Shown in pieces: positions 1-7,377 of a stretch of DNA of 26,383 nucleotides. The stretch's first letter is position 1, and each line of letters opens with the position of its first letter. The notes beneath the pieces are model-generated. The model ran no database searches and was not told the DNA's origin. It was given only the letters and a program-made list of their open reading frames with translations. The position numbers and the translations under genes are program-made. Origin of the DNA: a virus. The stretch lies in IMG/VR virus record IMGVR_UViG_3300030450_002477, positions 5,492 to 31,874 of that record; one strand, given 5' to 3'.

Positions 1-1222
1 GGACTGTTTGTACTCTAGCTGAGTTATCAACGTGTAGACAGGCAGGTATAGCGTCTGGAAGGTTACATTGATAAGTATAAGACATGTAGCGACTACAGTC
101 AGGCATATCAAAATACTCGTGACAATGCTCTTCCAGAATAGCTGGAGCAAATGGTCTGAACTTCTGCCTTTGCTTGATCGTATTGACGAGATCTTTTGTG
201 GAAATTTCTCTTGGATCCGCCAAAAGACTTCTATTACCAAGAGCACGAGGACCAAACTCTGCACGACCATTTGCAACACCAACGATTTTATTTTTGAGTA
301 TGCAGTTAACCACTTCTTTCGGATCAATCTTGCGATTGATGTTATGACCGAGGTATGGCGAGAATTGGACTTTCTGTTCATTTGCTAGTAAAGCAGCTCC
401 TAATGCAGCACCTGCATCACCTGGATTTGGCATTATCCAGATATTATAGTCACTAAATCTTTTTTGTATTTTAGAGTTTACCACACAATTTAGTGCAACG
501 CCACCCCCATAACAAATATTATCACTGTACTTAGTTGCCATTTGGAAGAGTTTACCCACTTCTTCCTCTAAAACAACTTCTGCACTCTTTGCAACATCAA
601 CATCTTTACCTTCCAGTCCTCTTATACCCCTATGATTATTCTTAGAAAGTAGTTCCTCTAATGCCTTGGTATGACTGGGTTCTCCGAAGGCTGCCATTCC
701 CATGAAGACATATTCTTCATCTAATGGTTTCAAACCTGCCCATTTAGTCAAAGCAGAGTACCATAGACCTAAAGAGTTAGGATACTGTCTAGACCACACT
801 TTTTCATATGTTGCCTTACCATTGGACATTTCAGCAATCCAAATAGAAGAACAATCCCATTCTCCAATACTATCAATTACAACACATGCAGATCTATCAA
901 ATGATGAAGTTTGGAAGGCTGCAGCAGCATGTGACTTGTGATGGTCAAAATAAACCGTTGGTTCTAATGCTAAATTTCTTTCTTTCCTCCATGCAGACTG
1001 TCCAGCAACTAATTGCCTAGATCTCTTGATTAACGGATTCTCATAAAAAGCAACCGTCTCATCAAACATATTCATACACTGGGCAATGGATGCCGAATGT
1101 AAATCCAATTTCTTATCGTGCTTCTTCTTAGAGTAACGCTCTGAATGTGCAGCGAAGAGAATCTCATCATTATTCACTACTGCTACAGCAGCATCGTGAA
1201 ATCCTTCTGAAAAACCAATCAT
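1..1222 (-). CDS. Carbamoyltransferase, NodU/TobZ family (3' end outside window)
   Basis: The first 407 residues are visible. The reading frame runs off the left edge, so the C-terminal end is missing. I read the frame from ATG at 1222. Family landmarks are the DHHKSHAAAA block (residues 93-102, the metal/adenylate site of TobZ/NodU enzymes), GGGVALNC (239-246), NPGDAGAALGAA (266-277), GRAEFGPRALGNRS (319-332) and RQKFRPFAPA (352-361). Members of the family transfer a carbamoyl group from carbamoyl phosphate, via carbamoyl-AMP, to a sugar or other hydroxyl. The phage substrate cannot be told from sequence; a surface glycan, a small molecule or a modified base are all possible. It lies 6 bases downstream of a 39-residue leftward gene, so the two are probably co-transcribed. 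The family call is secure; the role is inferred. Confidence 0.93.
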   Translation of the reverse strand, partial: MIGFSEGFHDAAVAVVNNDEILFAAHSERYSKKKHDKKLDLHSASIAQCMNMFDETVAFYENPLIKRSRQLVAGQSAWRKERNLALEPTVYFDHHKSHAAAAFQTSSFDRSACVVIDSIGEWDCSSIWIAEMSNGKATYEKVWSRQYPNSLGLWYSALTKWAGLKPLDEEYVFMGMAAFGEPSHTKALEELLSKNNHRGIRGLEGKDVDVAKSAEVVLEEEVGKLFQMATKYSDNICYGGGVALNCVVNSKIQKRFSDYNIWIMPNPGDAGAALGAALLANEQKVQFSPYLGHNINRKIDPKEVVNCILKNKIVGVANGRAEFGPRALGNRSLLADPREISTKDLVNTIKQRQKFRPFAPAILEEHCHEYFDMPDCSRYMSYTYQCNLPDAIPACLHVDNSARVQTV

Positions 1223-1228
1223 ACCTTG

Positions 1229-1348
1229 TCAAGCAACATCGTCCTCGTCGTAGTCATCTTCGTCATCACCCTCGTAGATAAAGGGATCTTGACGACGAAG
1301 TTTCCATAATTTGTATTCACCTAATAACCATCTCCACAATTTAATCAT
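1229..1348 (-). CDS. Small acidic-tail protein, 39 aa
   Basis: A short leftward frame from ATG 1348 to TGA 1229. The N-terminal half is basic and tryptophan-rich (begins MIKLWRWLLGEYKLWKLRRQ). The C-terminal half is almost entirely Asp/Glu (EGDDEDDYDEDD). The split composition and the tight spacing to the carbamoyltransferase start (6 bases) argue that it is real. Very small proteins beginning with a similar W-rich basic stretch are familiar to me from T4-like cyanophages, but no function is known. A TATACT -10-like element lies on the minus strand near 1375-1380. Confidence 0.72.
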   Translation of the reverse strand: MIKLWRWLLGEYKLWKLRRQDPFIYEGDDEDDYDEDDVA

Positions 1349-1394
1349 GATATATCGATTAGGACAAGAGTATGTAGTATAACACATTTTTCCA

Positions 1395-1402
1395 AATAAA
1401 TA
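1395..1402 (+). promoter_or_regulatory. Late-promoter-like octamer AATAAATA
   Basis: AATAAATA differs by one base from the T4 late-promoter core TATAAATA. It ends 20 bases before ATG 1423, a normal spacing for a late transcript. The short motif in AT-rich DNA is the main caveat. Confidence 0.45.
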
Positions 1403-1422
1403 AATCCAACTCCCAAAAAACT

Positions 1423-1692
1423 ATGAACACTTATCCTGTACCACCATCAGGTATATCCACAGAACCTATAGATGGAATTACTATTTCAACAGCAAATGAT
1501 GGAGTAATACCAATATCTGAAACAATAGGGAATTTTGAGGGTTCAGTCGAAATAAGTACCGATTTTACGCAACGTAGTGAATTTGATGTTATACTAGAAA
1601 AATTAGAACACTCATTAGAGCATAGTCATGCTTTAGAAGCAAAAATTGATGCTCTGAGTGCAAAATTAGATAACATCTTCAAATTCGACTAA
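1423..1692 (+). CDS. Hypothetical protein with C-terminal coiled coil, 89 aa
   Basis: Starts MNTYPVPPSG. The N-terminal half is rich in Ile, Ser and Thr. Residues about 55-86 carry heptad-like hydrophobics with Glu, Lys and His (VILEKLEHSLEHSHALEAKI), suggesting a short coiled coil. The stop codon shares its last base with the ATG of the next gene (TAATG), so the two are probably translationally coupled. A late-promoter-like octamer lies just upstream, which would fit a minor structural or assembly protein, but that is inference. I do not recognise the family. Confidence 0.7.
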   Translation: MNTYPVPPSGISTEPIDGITISTANDGVIPISETIGNFEGSVEISTDFTQRSEFDVILEKLEHSLEHSHALEAKIDALSAKLDNIFKFD

Positions 1693-1868
1693 TGGCAGAA
1701 CTTCTTGAACTAATGCATGTTAGTATTGCATTTACAGCACTTTCTATGTCTGCAACAACAGCAATATTAGCTCCTGGTGTCGATTTACCAGATCATACAC
1801 CATTAATGGAAAGTTTGGTGTATGATCAAGAATTAAAAACCCAACGAGAAGGCAATTTACCAAAATAA
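1692..1868 (+). CDS. Hypothetical small protein with hydrophobic N-terminus, 58 aa
   Basis: Starts at ATG 1692 inside the stop of the preceding gene (TAATG) and ends at TAA 1868. Residues about 9-30 are hydrophobic (VSIAFTALSMSATTAILAPG), and could be a membrane segment or weak signal sequence. A polar tail follows. Its last 43 bases overlap, tail to tail, the end of the leftward sulfotransferase gene, so one of the two C-termini may be an extension. Function unknown. Confidence 0.55.
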   Translation: MAELLELMHVSIAFTALSMSATTAILAPGVDLPDHTPLMESLVYDQELKTQREGNLPK

Positions 1869-2722
1869 TTCTTAAAATTCATATAAACGGGTTCCATCAT
1901 CCTTTTTGCTTCTACCATGATCTCTGGAGTCATATCCATGACATCTGACTCCCATTGATCATTCAAATACTCTATATGAGGTGCCTTTGACCCCATATCG
2001 GGCACATAAGCGTTTGGATGTACCTTTCCTATAGGAAATCCTATAAAATCACTTAAAGGCTTCGTATGACCGTTCCAGAAGTCTTCCATAATGGTTATAT
2101 GGATATTATCTCGACCAAATGCAACTTCCCAGTTACCATACATGTCCACATAGTCAAAATCAACACCAGAACGTAAAAAATGACTCAATGGGTCATCTGG
2201 TTTCTGTTTTTGCCTCATAGACCACAATCTTGCAATAGGATCTCTGAAAACAAAGTGAACTTTAACATCAAAGTGCTTTTTTAGTTCAGGAGCGATTTCT
2301 TCAAGTAATCCACTACAACAAAACCCATTAGGATTACTAAAATCAGCAGTTGCCTTATAATCATGTTTTATATTATCCCAATTCTTCAAATTATAGTCAA
2401 TATACTTCTTAATAGTAAATGGTGCAGACCAAAACTTCTTTATCTCCTCATCAGTCCATAAACCCTTAACATATTGGGACTCATGAGTAAATATTCGAGG
2501 TTTTCTGTTAGTTGTGGACTTTCTTGAAGGTCCAAAAAACTTTTTATAAAATTTTACTCTTTCTACTACTCTTTTTTGTTCTTGTAACTGCAATAACCAC
2601 AAATATCCCTTTTCTTTACGATGTCCACTGTGACAATACTTATTTTTCCATCCTAATGTATAATATAAAGGAGTAGTACCAGACCAACCAGTACCAACGT
2701 TCAAAAATAGGGTGGGTTTCAT
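1826..2722 (-). CDS. Sulfotransferase-like protein A, 298 aa
   Basis: Sulfotransferases move sulfate from PAPS to a hydroxyl or amine acceptor. The PAPS 5'-phosphosulfate loop is seen at the extreme N-terminus (GTGWSGTT, residues 10-17). The 3'-phosphate-binding motif is seen as FRDPIARLWS (159-168). The length fits one sulfotransferase domain. The start is at ATG 2722, overlapping by ATGA the stop of a 52-residue upstream gene. A paralog sits head-to-head at 2905-3927 and shares the C-terminal pattern YVPDMGSxAP and LxDQW. No signal peptide or membrane segment is visible, so it acts in the cytoplasm. The acceptor is unknown; a host or phage glycan or a small metabolite is plausible. Confidence 0.85.
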   Translation of the reverse strand: MKPTLFLNVGTGWSGTTPLYYTLGWKNKYCHSGHRKEKGYLWLLQLQEQKRVVERVKFYKKFFGPSRKSTTNRKPRIFTHESQYVKGLWTDEEIKKFWSAPFTIKKYIDYNLKNWDNIKHDYKATADFSNPNGFCCSGLLEEIAPELKKHFDVKVHFVFRDPIARLWSMRQKQKPDDPLSHFLRSGVDFDYVDMYGNWEVAFGRDNIHITIMEDFWNGHTKPLSDFIGFPIGKVHPNAYVPDMGSKAPHIEYLNDQWESDVMDMTPEIMVEAKRMMEPVYMNFKNYFGKLPSRWVFNS

Positions 2723-2877
2723 TCCGAATGAAGTTCAATATGTATTTGTTCAGGAGTGTAGTTAGTCTTTACCCCTGCAATGATCATTTGCCTTCCCATC
2801 AGTTCAATTTTCTCTGCTTCTTCCTTAGATAAATCAGAGAAGGCAATGTTCTTGTCTATGTAGACATCATAAGACAT
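2719..2877 (-). CDS. Hypothetical protein, 52 aa
   Basis: Leftward frame from ATG 2877 to TGA 2719, too short for a usual ORF cutoff. It has an unusually clear Shine-Dalgarno (AGGAGG, 4 bases before the ATG). Its stop overlaps the start of sulfotransferase A (ATGA), indicating coupling. The protein starts MSYDVYIDKNIAFSDLSKEE and is acidic, with no membrane segment or metal motif. I do not recognise a function. Its promoter should lie in the short divergent gap before 2905. Confidence 0.75.
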   Translation of the reverse strand: MSYDVYIDKNIAFSDLSKEEAEKIELMGRQMIIAGVKTNYTPEQIHIELHSE

Positions 2878-2904
2878 TCGTCCTCCTTTCGCCTAATTCT
2901 ATAT

Positions 2905-3927
2905 ATGTCCAAACCAACACTATTACTAAATCCTGGTTGTGGCTGGGCAGCAACAACTCCTTTTCATTATACTTTGACGCTAGACAACAAATATGCTCAT
3001 ATGGGGCATAAAAAGGAGAATTGGTATTTAAAAAAATTATCCAATGAAACTGATGATATTAGAAAACAATTTAATAACATGTATTTCGGAAGAAAACTTG
3101 GAAAAAGACCTAAAGAAGGAAAAAGACCGAGAGAACATCCTTGGGGTGAAATTTTAGCATTTTATAACAAATATTCTACTAAAGTTGACCTAAAACCATT
3201 TTTAACAACACCTGCATCAATTGAAAATTATATTTCTTACTATTTGAGTCTTTGGGAAGTCGTAAAAGATGATTATGCTGCCGTTGCAGACTTTACAAAT
3301 GGAAATTTGGGGTTATCATATGATTTTTTACAAGAAATAGCTCCTAAATTGCGAGAACACTTCAATGTAAAGGTCACTTTTCAATTTAGAGATCCAATTA
3401 GACGTTATTTTTCGGAAATTGGGTCACTTTGTGAAGATTTTGCTACACCAGACCTAACTTCAGACTATGTAACCTGTCCGATAATGTCTTATAAGGTACC
3501 TTTGGTACAAAAATTGATGATGAGGAAAAAAGAACATAAAAAACTGTTTTTTTACAAATTACAACGACATGAATTCAGTGAATTATGTGATTTTGCGGGC
3601 ACTTATCTTAAATATAGCAATGTATTTGGAACAGAGAACTGTTATGTTACTATAATGGAAGACTTATGGGATAAAGAGCAAGAAAAAGAGCAACTTTCCA
3701 GTCTTTCAAACTTCCTAAATTACCAAGTTACAACTCTTCACGAAAATGTATACGTTCCTGACATGGGTAGCAATGCTCCTAAATACGAATTCCTTGAAGA
3801 CCAGTGGTTGTCTGACCTTGAAGACCTAAATGCTGATGATTATGACCAAGCATTCTTCTATATGAATACATACTACAAAGACTTTGAGTCAACATTCGGT
3901 TACATGCCTACATCATGGAAAAAATGA
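2905..3927 (+). CDS. Sulfotransferase-like protein B, 340 aa
   Basis: Paralog of protein A on the opposite strand. The 3'-phosphate-binding motif is intact (FRDPIRRYFS, residues 161-170). The N-terminal loop, however, reads GCGWAATT (11-18), with the Ser-Gly of the A copy replaced by Ala-Ala. The loop is therefore degenerate and activity with PAPS is uncertain. It shares TLxLNxGxGW at the N-terminus, ADF and EIAP in the middle, and YVPDMGSxAP with LxDQW near the C-terminus. It is about 40 residues longer, with a Lys/Arg-rich insert near residues 62-80. The divergent layout suggests duplication followed by inversion. It starts a rightward run with two SGNH-type genes. Confidence 0.82.
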   Translation: MSKPTLLLNPGCGWAATTPFHYTLTLDNKYAHMGHKKENWYLKKLSNETDDIRKQFNNMYFGRKLGKRPKEGKRPREHPWGEILAFYNKYSTKVDLKPFLTTPASIENYISYYLSLWEVVKDDYAAVADFTNGNLGLSYDFLQEIAPKLREHFNVKVTFQFRDPIRRYFSEIGSLCEDFATPDLTSDYVTCPIMSYKVPLVQKLMMRKKEHKKLFFYKLQRHEFSELCDFAGTYLKYSNVFGTENCYVTIMEDLWDKEQEKEQLSSLSNFLNYQVTTLHENVYVPDMGSNAPKYEFLEDQWLSDLEDLNADDYDQAFFYMNTYYKDFESTFGYMPTSWKK

Positions 3928-4028
3928 AGTGCTATCAGATGACTTTTATGACCATGTTGATGATACAGAAACTGGTTAGAGACAAATATCAACGTGCTTG
4001 GAAAATAATGCTTACTATACCGTCATGA
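3924..4028 (+). CDS. Possible coupling micro-ORF, 34 aa
   Basis: This frame begins at an ATG overlapping the stop of sulfotransferase B (ATGA) and ends in a TGA overlapping the ATG of the next gene (ATGA), so it bridges the two perfectly. The next gene has no Shine-Dalgarno, so translation through this frame would explain its initiation. Against it, the peptide is Met/Thr-rich and unconvincing. Another frame here reads VLSDDFYDHVDDTETG before a stop, which looks more protein-like and may be a remnant. Confidence 0.3.
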   Translation: MKCYQMTFMTMLMIQKLVRDKYQRAWKIMLTIPS

Positions 4029-4786
4029 AATTAGTAACTCTTGGGTGTTCTTGGACAAAAGGCACTGGTTCTGGTTATGAACATGGAATGTCTAGAGAAG
4101 AATATGAAGCAATTAATGAAGATAAGGATATATGTACCAAATATGCATTCAGAACTCACATAGCAGAACGTCTAGGTGCTAAGAATATCAACCTTTCTAG
4201 GATGGGATCTAGTAATCAGAGACAATTTAGACTAGCAACTAAGTATTTCAGTGAGAAACATGACCCTGACATGATTGTTTTATGGGGAATTACCTCTACA
4301 GCAAGACATGATGTCTATAGTGTCCACAAAAAACAGTATGTGAACCTATTATATGGTAATGGTTTTGCTCATGATAAGAATATGGAGAAGTCAGGAGTAG
4401 ATACTAGGTCATATTTAAAGAATAATTATGACCATGAGAATGAAATACAACAATTAGAGTACAATATAAAGCATTGGAACATCTTCTTTGAGTCTCTTGG
4501 TATAAAAAATTACTGGTTTGACACATTTAATCACCACCATTATAATATAAGGATACCAAATATGCTGTTTGGGGATAAACCTAAAAGAGATTTGATGTCT
4601 TTATTGTGTAATTACTATGATTTAGAATCAAATGACTGGGGATATCACATGTCTCAGTACGCTATGACTGATTCAAAACGTATTCAAGTACTATTAGAGG
4701 CAAAGAAAGTAAACCCACACAGTTACCATCCTACAAAAGAGGCTCATGTTGCTATTGCTGACATGATTATGAAGGAAATAACATGA
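4025..4786 (+). CDS. SGNH/GDSL hydrolase-like protein, 253 aa
   Basis: I start it at ATG 4025 (MKLVTLGCSW), because the tandem paralog begins MNLVTFGCSW. The upstream in-frame TTG at 3998 would add nine unrelated residues. Landmarks are the block I Ser (GCSW, Ser9), a conserved GSSNQRQF stretch like block II, and C-terminal HSYHPTKEAH with His235 as the likely catalytic base. SGNH enzymes hydrolyse esters, often acetyl groups on glycans. The usual block III GxND is not visible; the matching strand reads LWGITS, so the active site is atypical. There is no signal peptide. It overlaps the next gene by ATGA. It could remodel acyl groups on a glycan or small molecule; the substrate is unknown. Confidence 0.75.
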   Translation: MKLVTLGCSWTKGTGSGYEHGMSREEYEAINEDKDICTKYAFRTHIAERLGAKNINLSRMGSSNQRQFRLATKYFSEKHDPDMIVLWGITSTARHDVYSVHKKQYVNLLYGNGFAHDKNMEKSGVDTRSYLKNNYDHENEIQQLEYNIKHWNIFFESLGIKNYWFDTFNHHHYNIRIPNMLFGDKPKRDLMSLLCNYYDLESNDWGYHMSQYAMTDSKRIQVLLEAKKVNPHSYHPTKEAHVAIADMIMKEIT

Positions 4787-5562
4787 ACTTAGTTACCTTT
4801 GGGTGTAGTTGGGTAGCAGGTGTTGGTGCATCATATGATATTGATAACCCAGATGACCTAGAAACATATAAAACGTACTGTTTAGATAATGAAAAAACAG
4901 AGAAATATGCATGGAGAACACTATTATCTGAGAAATATAAGCTAAAAAATATAAACAAATCAAAAGGTGGGTCTGCTAATCAGTCTCAATTTAGACGTGC
5001 AACGAGACTGTTCTCTAATAGGGACTTTAATCCAGATGATACTATTATATTATGGGGTATTACTTCTTATTATAGGGATGAATTATGGTTCAATGGTCTA
5101 AAAATGTACTCATCATTCTCTTTTGGTGATTCAGCAAGAGACAATAGCAAAAAATATGGAGATTTCAGTCCTAAAAAGTATTTTTTCGACCATTTTGATG
5201 AAGAAGAGTCAATAAAATCGTTAAAATCTAATATTCGTCACTGGCAAGACTACTTTACTGCCAAAGGATTTCGGCATTATTGGTTTGATATTCTAAATGA
5301 GACGAATACAATAGAAAACCATCATTTAGACTTTGGTCAACCAGGTAAAAAAGACCTAATGTCACAACTTGCTACTGTTACAGGACTTGAAACATTAAAT
5401 GATTCCTATCATTGGAGCAGTTGGTTGATTGATTGTGATAGAATTAAGCATCTAGAACGAGTAGGGATGGTAAATCGTCATAGTTTTCACCCTACTCGTC
5501 AAGGTAATCAGACCATTTGCTCTTTGTTCGACCATCATCTAAAGACAATATTAAATGTCTAA
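4783..5562 (+). CDS. SGNH/GDSL hydrolase-like protein, tandem paralog, 259 aa
   Basis: Tandem copy of the preceding gene. It begins MNLVTFGCSWVAGVG with Ser9 in block I, has GGSANQSQFRRATR (about 62-75) like block II, and HSFHPTRQGN with His236 near the C-terminus. The strand that should carry Asn of block III reads ILWGITS, as in the paralog, so this variation is shared. Middle segments are also alike (NIxHWxxxF, YWFD, KxDLMS). The ATGA overlap with the first copy suggests co-translation. Duplication with divergence implies two related substrates or a heterodimer. The cytoplasmic, esterase-like role is inferred. Confidence 0.75.
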   Translation: MNLVTFGCSWVAGVGASYDIDNPDDLETYKTYCLDNEKTEKYAWRTLLSEKYKLKNINKSKGGSANQSQFRRATRLFSNRDFNPDDTIILWGITSYYRDELWFNGLKMYSSFSFGDSARDNSKKYGDFSPKKYFFDHFDEEESIKSLKSNIRHWQDYFTAKGFRHYWFDILNETNTIENHHLDFGQPGKKDLMSQLATVTGLETLNDSYHWSSWLIDCDRIKHLERVGMVNRHSFHPTRQGNQTICSLFDHHLKTILNV

Positions 5563-5580
5563 ATTATAGTACAGAGGCAA

Positions 5581-5793
5581 ATGGAAGAAAAACATTATCC
5601 CAAACCGAGGTGGGATCTCGAAAATGAAGTTGTACAACTAGAACAAATGCTAATTGTTTACGAACAAGAAATCGAACTACTTAAACAAGAAAAAAGTGAA
5701 CTCCGTCAAGAAGTTCACCTTTTAAAAAAACAAATTGAAATATTATCTACTCGTTCAAAAGGTCAATCCAATCATCATCAGGAACAAAAATAA
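5581..5793 (+). CDS. Coiled-coil protein, 70 aa
   Basis: Residues about 13-60 form a long heptad-type helix rich in Glu, Gln, Lys and Leu (VVQLEQMLIVYEQEIELLKQ and onward). A polar His/Gln tail ends the protein. Upstream AGAGGC gives a modest ribosome site 4 bases before ATG. No enzymatic motif. Its 3' end overlaps the convergent 40-residue gene by 47 bases. A small homo-oligomeric scaffold or DNA-associated protein is possible, but unproven. Confidence 0.7.
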   Translation: MEEKHYPKPRWDLENEVVQLEQMLIVYEQEIELLKQEKSELRQEVHLLKKQIEILSTRSKGQSNHHQEQK

Positions 5794-5869
5794 TTTCACC
5801 TTCAGCTAACCTGTCTTGGAGATCCTCTGCTAGAGAAGCATCTTCCATACCTGGTTCAAGATCATCCAT
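5747..5869 (-). CDS. Small acidic protein, 40 aa
   Basis: Leftward frame from ATG 5869 to TAG 5747. It begins MDDLEPGMEDASLAEDLQDR and ends with FVPDDDWIDLLNE; it is strongly acidic. A perfect T4-type late promoter octamer (TATAAATA on the minus strand, 5892-5899) lies 22 bases upstream of the ATG, the best single support that the gene is used. It overlaps the tail of the rightward coiled-coil gene. Function unknown. Confidence 0.65.
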   Translation of the reverse strand: MDDLEPGMEDASLAEDLQDRLAEGEIIFVPDDDWIDLLNE

Positions 5870-5891
5870 GTTATAATATGTAATAATAAAA

Positions 5892-5899
5892 TATTTATA
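5892..5899 (-). promoter_or_regulatory. T4-type late promoter TATAAATA
   Basis: An exact TATAAATA octamer on the minus strand, directed at the 40-residue gene. On the plus strand it abuts the ATG of the radical SAM gene, whose first base is the last base of the octamer, so late transcription here would run divergently from that start codon. Confidence 0.6.
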
Positions 5900-7176
5900 T
5901 GATGACCCCCGAAAATTATCGTGAATTGATGGCAGGGGGATTTTGTGCTTATCCGTTCCATAATATTAGAAACTCTCCTGTAGCAGGGTATGTTCCTTGT
6001 TGTTGGTCTAAAAAAATTGATAAAGAAGATAGTTATAAAAGAGATCCAATCAATACTACTCCCATCAAAGAATGGTTTAGTGGAGATTTTCAAACTCATA
6101 TTCGCAAGGCAATGCTTGCTGGAGATCGTAATGATAGTCTCATAAAATCTATGTGCTCTCGGTGTAAAGAGAGGGAAGATAGAACTGGTAATTCACCTCG
6201 TTTGATGAAAACCACTAAAGAAAGAGCAGAACTGATTAAAGAAATATTTGATGATAATGGTAATATCAAGAATAGAAATTTACGTTTTTTATCTTTACAA
6301 TTAAACATATGGGGTGTTCCATGTAACTTAGAGTGTATTGGATGCAATCCAGCAGATTCAACAACACGCTATAAAAGACTTAAAGAAATAGGTGATCCTT
6401 CTATTGTAAAAGAACTGGGAAGAGAACTATCAATCGTTGAGAACCTAATACACTCTGTAGATGTCAAAAAAAGAGATAGAACTCAGTTTTACAAAATTAT
6501 CAGCGAAGTTATTGATAATATTGAAATTGTTTCTCATATATCTTTCTGTGGTGGTGAACCTAGTCTGATGACTAACCACTTTGAATTATTAGATGCAATT
6601 ATAGCATCAGGTCATGCGAAATATATTGCTTTGGATTATGTTTCTAATATGACACTCTTTACTCTAAAGAAGATGAGGAAGTATATCACTGCTTTCAAAT
6701 CTTTTGATATTCAGTGGAGTGTTGATGGTATCGATAAAGTCAATCATTATTTGAGATATCCAACTGACTGGGAGGCAACCTTGAAGAATGTTCGCTCAGT
6801 TAAAAAATGGCTAAATGTTACAAAAAAAGGAAGACTCAGTGTAACATTTACACCATCAAACCTCGGTATACTTAATATGAAAGAAACTTTTGATTTTCTT
6901 GAAAAAGAAGGTTTGAAAACCCGTGATGTAACTGGTAAGTTTCAAATCTATAACCGCCTTGAGGATCCAAGAATTCTACGTCCTAGAAATCTTCCAGACG
7001 ATATAAAAGATAAAATAAAAAATGATGTTAGATCTATCAATGAAAGTGTTTACCGTGATATGATGAAAGAAACCCCTGTTGGTGACTGGAATAAATGCAA
7101 ATTATATCTGGATAAATTAGATGCTAGTCGTGGAACAAATTGGCGAGATACTTTTCCAATACTTGCCAAATACTGA
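5899..7176 (+). CDS. Radical SAM protein with N-terminal Cys-rich region, 425 aa
   Basis: The cluster-binding motif is PCNLECIGC (C142, C146, C149; CX3CX2C), followed by FCGGEP (217-221), the typical SAM-binding GGE. Such enzymes cleave S-adenosylmethionine to a 5'-deoxyadenosyl radical. Extra cysteines at 16, 34, 35, 86 and 89 lie before the core and could bind a second cluster, like a twitch/SPASM module moved to the N-terminus. Radical SAM proteins of this general kind occur in cyanophages, without known substrate. The start has two adjacent ATGs (5899, 5902) and no Shine-Dalgarno. It needs a reductant from the host. Its neighbours (SGNH, sulfotransferase, carbamoyltransferase) suggest a shared modification pathway, by inference only. 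Confidence 0.88.
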   Translation: MMTPENYRELMAGGFCAYPFHNIRNSPVAGYVPCCWSKKIDKEDSYKRDPINTTPIKEWFSGDFQTHIRKAMLAGDRNDSLIKSMCSRCKEREDRTGNSPRLMKTTKERAELIKEIFDDNGNIKNRNLRFLSLQLNIWGVPCNLECIGCNPADSTTRYKRLKEIGDPSIVKELGRELSIVENLIHSVDVKKRDRTQFYKIISEVIDNIEIVSHISFCGGEPSLMTNHFELLDAIIASGHAKYIALDYVSNMTLFTLKKMRKYITAFKSFDIQWSVDGIDKVNHYLRYPTDWEATLKNVRSVKKWLNVTKKGRLSVTFTPSNLGILNMKETFDFLEKEGLKTRDVTGKFQIYNRLEDPRILRPRNLPDDIKDKIKNDVRSINESVYRDMMKETPVGDWNKCKLYLDKLDASRGTNWRDTFPILAKY

Positions 7177-7191
7177 ATAGGATGCTATAAT
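7163..7191 (+). promoter_or_regulatory. Sigma70-type promoter for tRNA-Asp
   Basis: TTGCCA (7163-7168), a 17-base spacer and TATAAT (7186-7191). The -35 lies inside the 3' end of the radical SAM gene. Transcription would start about 7 bases before the tRNA, so the tRNA is probably made independently of the upstream gene by host-type RNA polymerase. Confidence 0.7.
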
Positions 7192-7204
7192 ATATAAGTC
7201 AAAA

Positions 7205-7278
7205 GGGATAGTAGTTCAGTGGTTTAGAATGCTGCCCTGTCACGGCAGAGGTCGTGGGTTCAAATCCCATCTGTCCCG
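7205..7278 (+). tRNA. tRNA-Asp (anticodon GTC)
   Basis: A full cloverleaf folds by hand: acceptor GGGATAG with CTGTCCC (one T-G wobble), D stem GTTC/GAAT, anticodon stem CTGCC/GGCAG with loop CTGTCAC (anticodon GTC at 7239-7241), T stem GTGGG/CCCAT with loop TTCAAAT, discriminator G at 7278. CCA is not encoded. It reads GAC and GAT codons; GAT is common in the neighbouring genes. Phage tRNAs usually supplement host pools for the phage codon bias. Confidence 0.96.
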
Positions 7279-7283
7279 TATCA

Positions 7284-7291
7284 CATAAATA
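7284..7291 (+). promoter_or_regulatory. Late-promoter-like octamer CATAAATA
   Basis: CATAAATA lies six bases after the tRNA. A transcript would begin about at the ATG of the 26-residue gene (7294), so it would serve the genes from 7378 onward better than that micro-gene. Confidence 0.45.
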
Positions 7292-7293
7292 AA

Positions 7294-7374
7294 ATGCCTT
7301 ATCTGATTCTTCTACCCATTGGTTTCCTTGCATACGGTTACCTAGTCATAAGGCAATATGATCCTCACACTTAA
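7294..7374 (+). CDS. Putative single-pass membrane micropeptide, 26 aa
   Basis: Frame from ATG 7294 to TAA 7374, followed after 3 bases by the next ATG. Residues 3-19 are one hydrophobic segment (YLILLPIGFLAYGYLVI) with a charged C-terminus, the layout of a small inner-membrane peptide. No Shine-Dalgarno is obvious and a promoter-like octamer lies only 2 bases upstream, so expression is uncertain. Confidence 0.45.
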   Translation: MPYLILLPIGFLAYGYLVIRQYDPHT

Positions 7375-7377
7375 ATC

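Noticed and set aside
702-941. Plus-strand frame opposite the carbamoyltransferase
   Set aside because: Covers DHHKSHAAAA of the real gene in antisense; no start signals.
3998-4024. TTG start adding nine residues to the first SGNH gene
   Set aside because: The tandem paralog and motif position show that MKLVTLGCSW at 4025 is the natural N-terminus.
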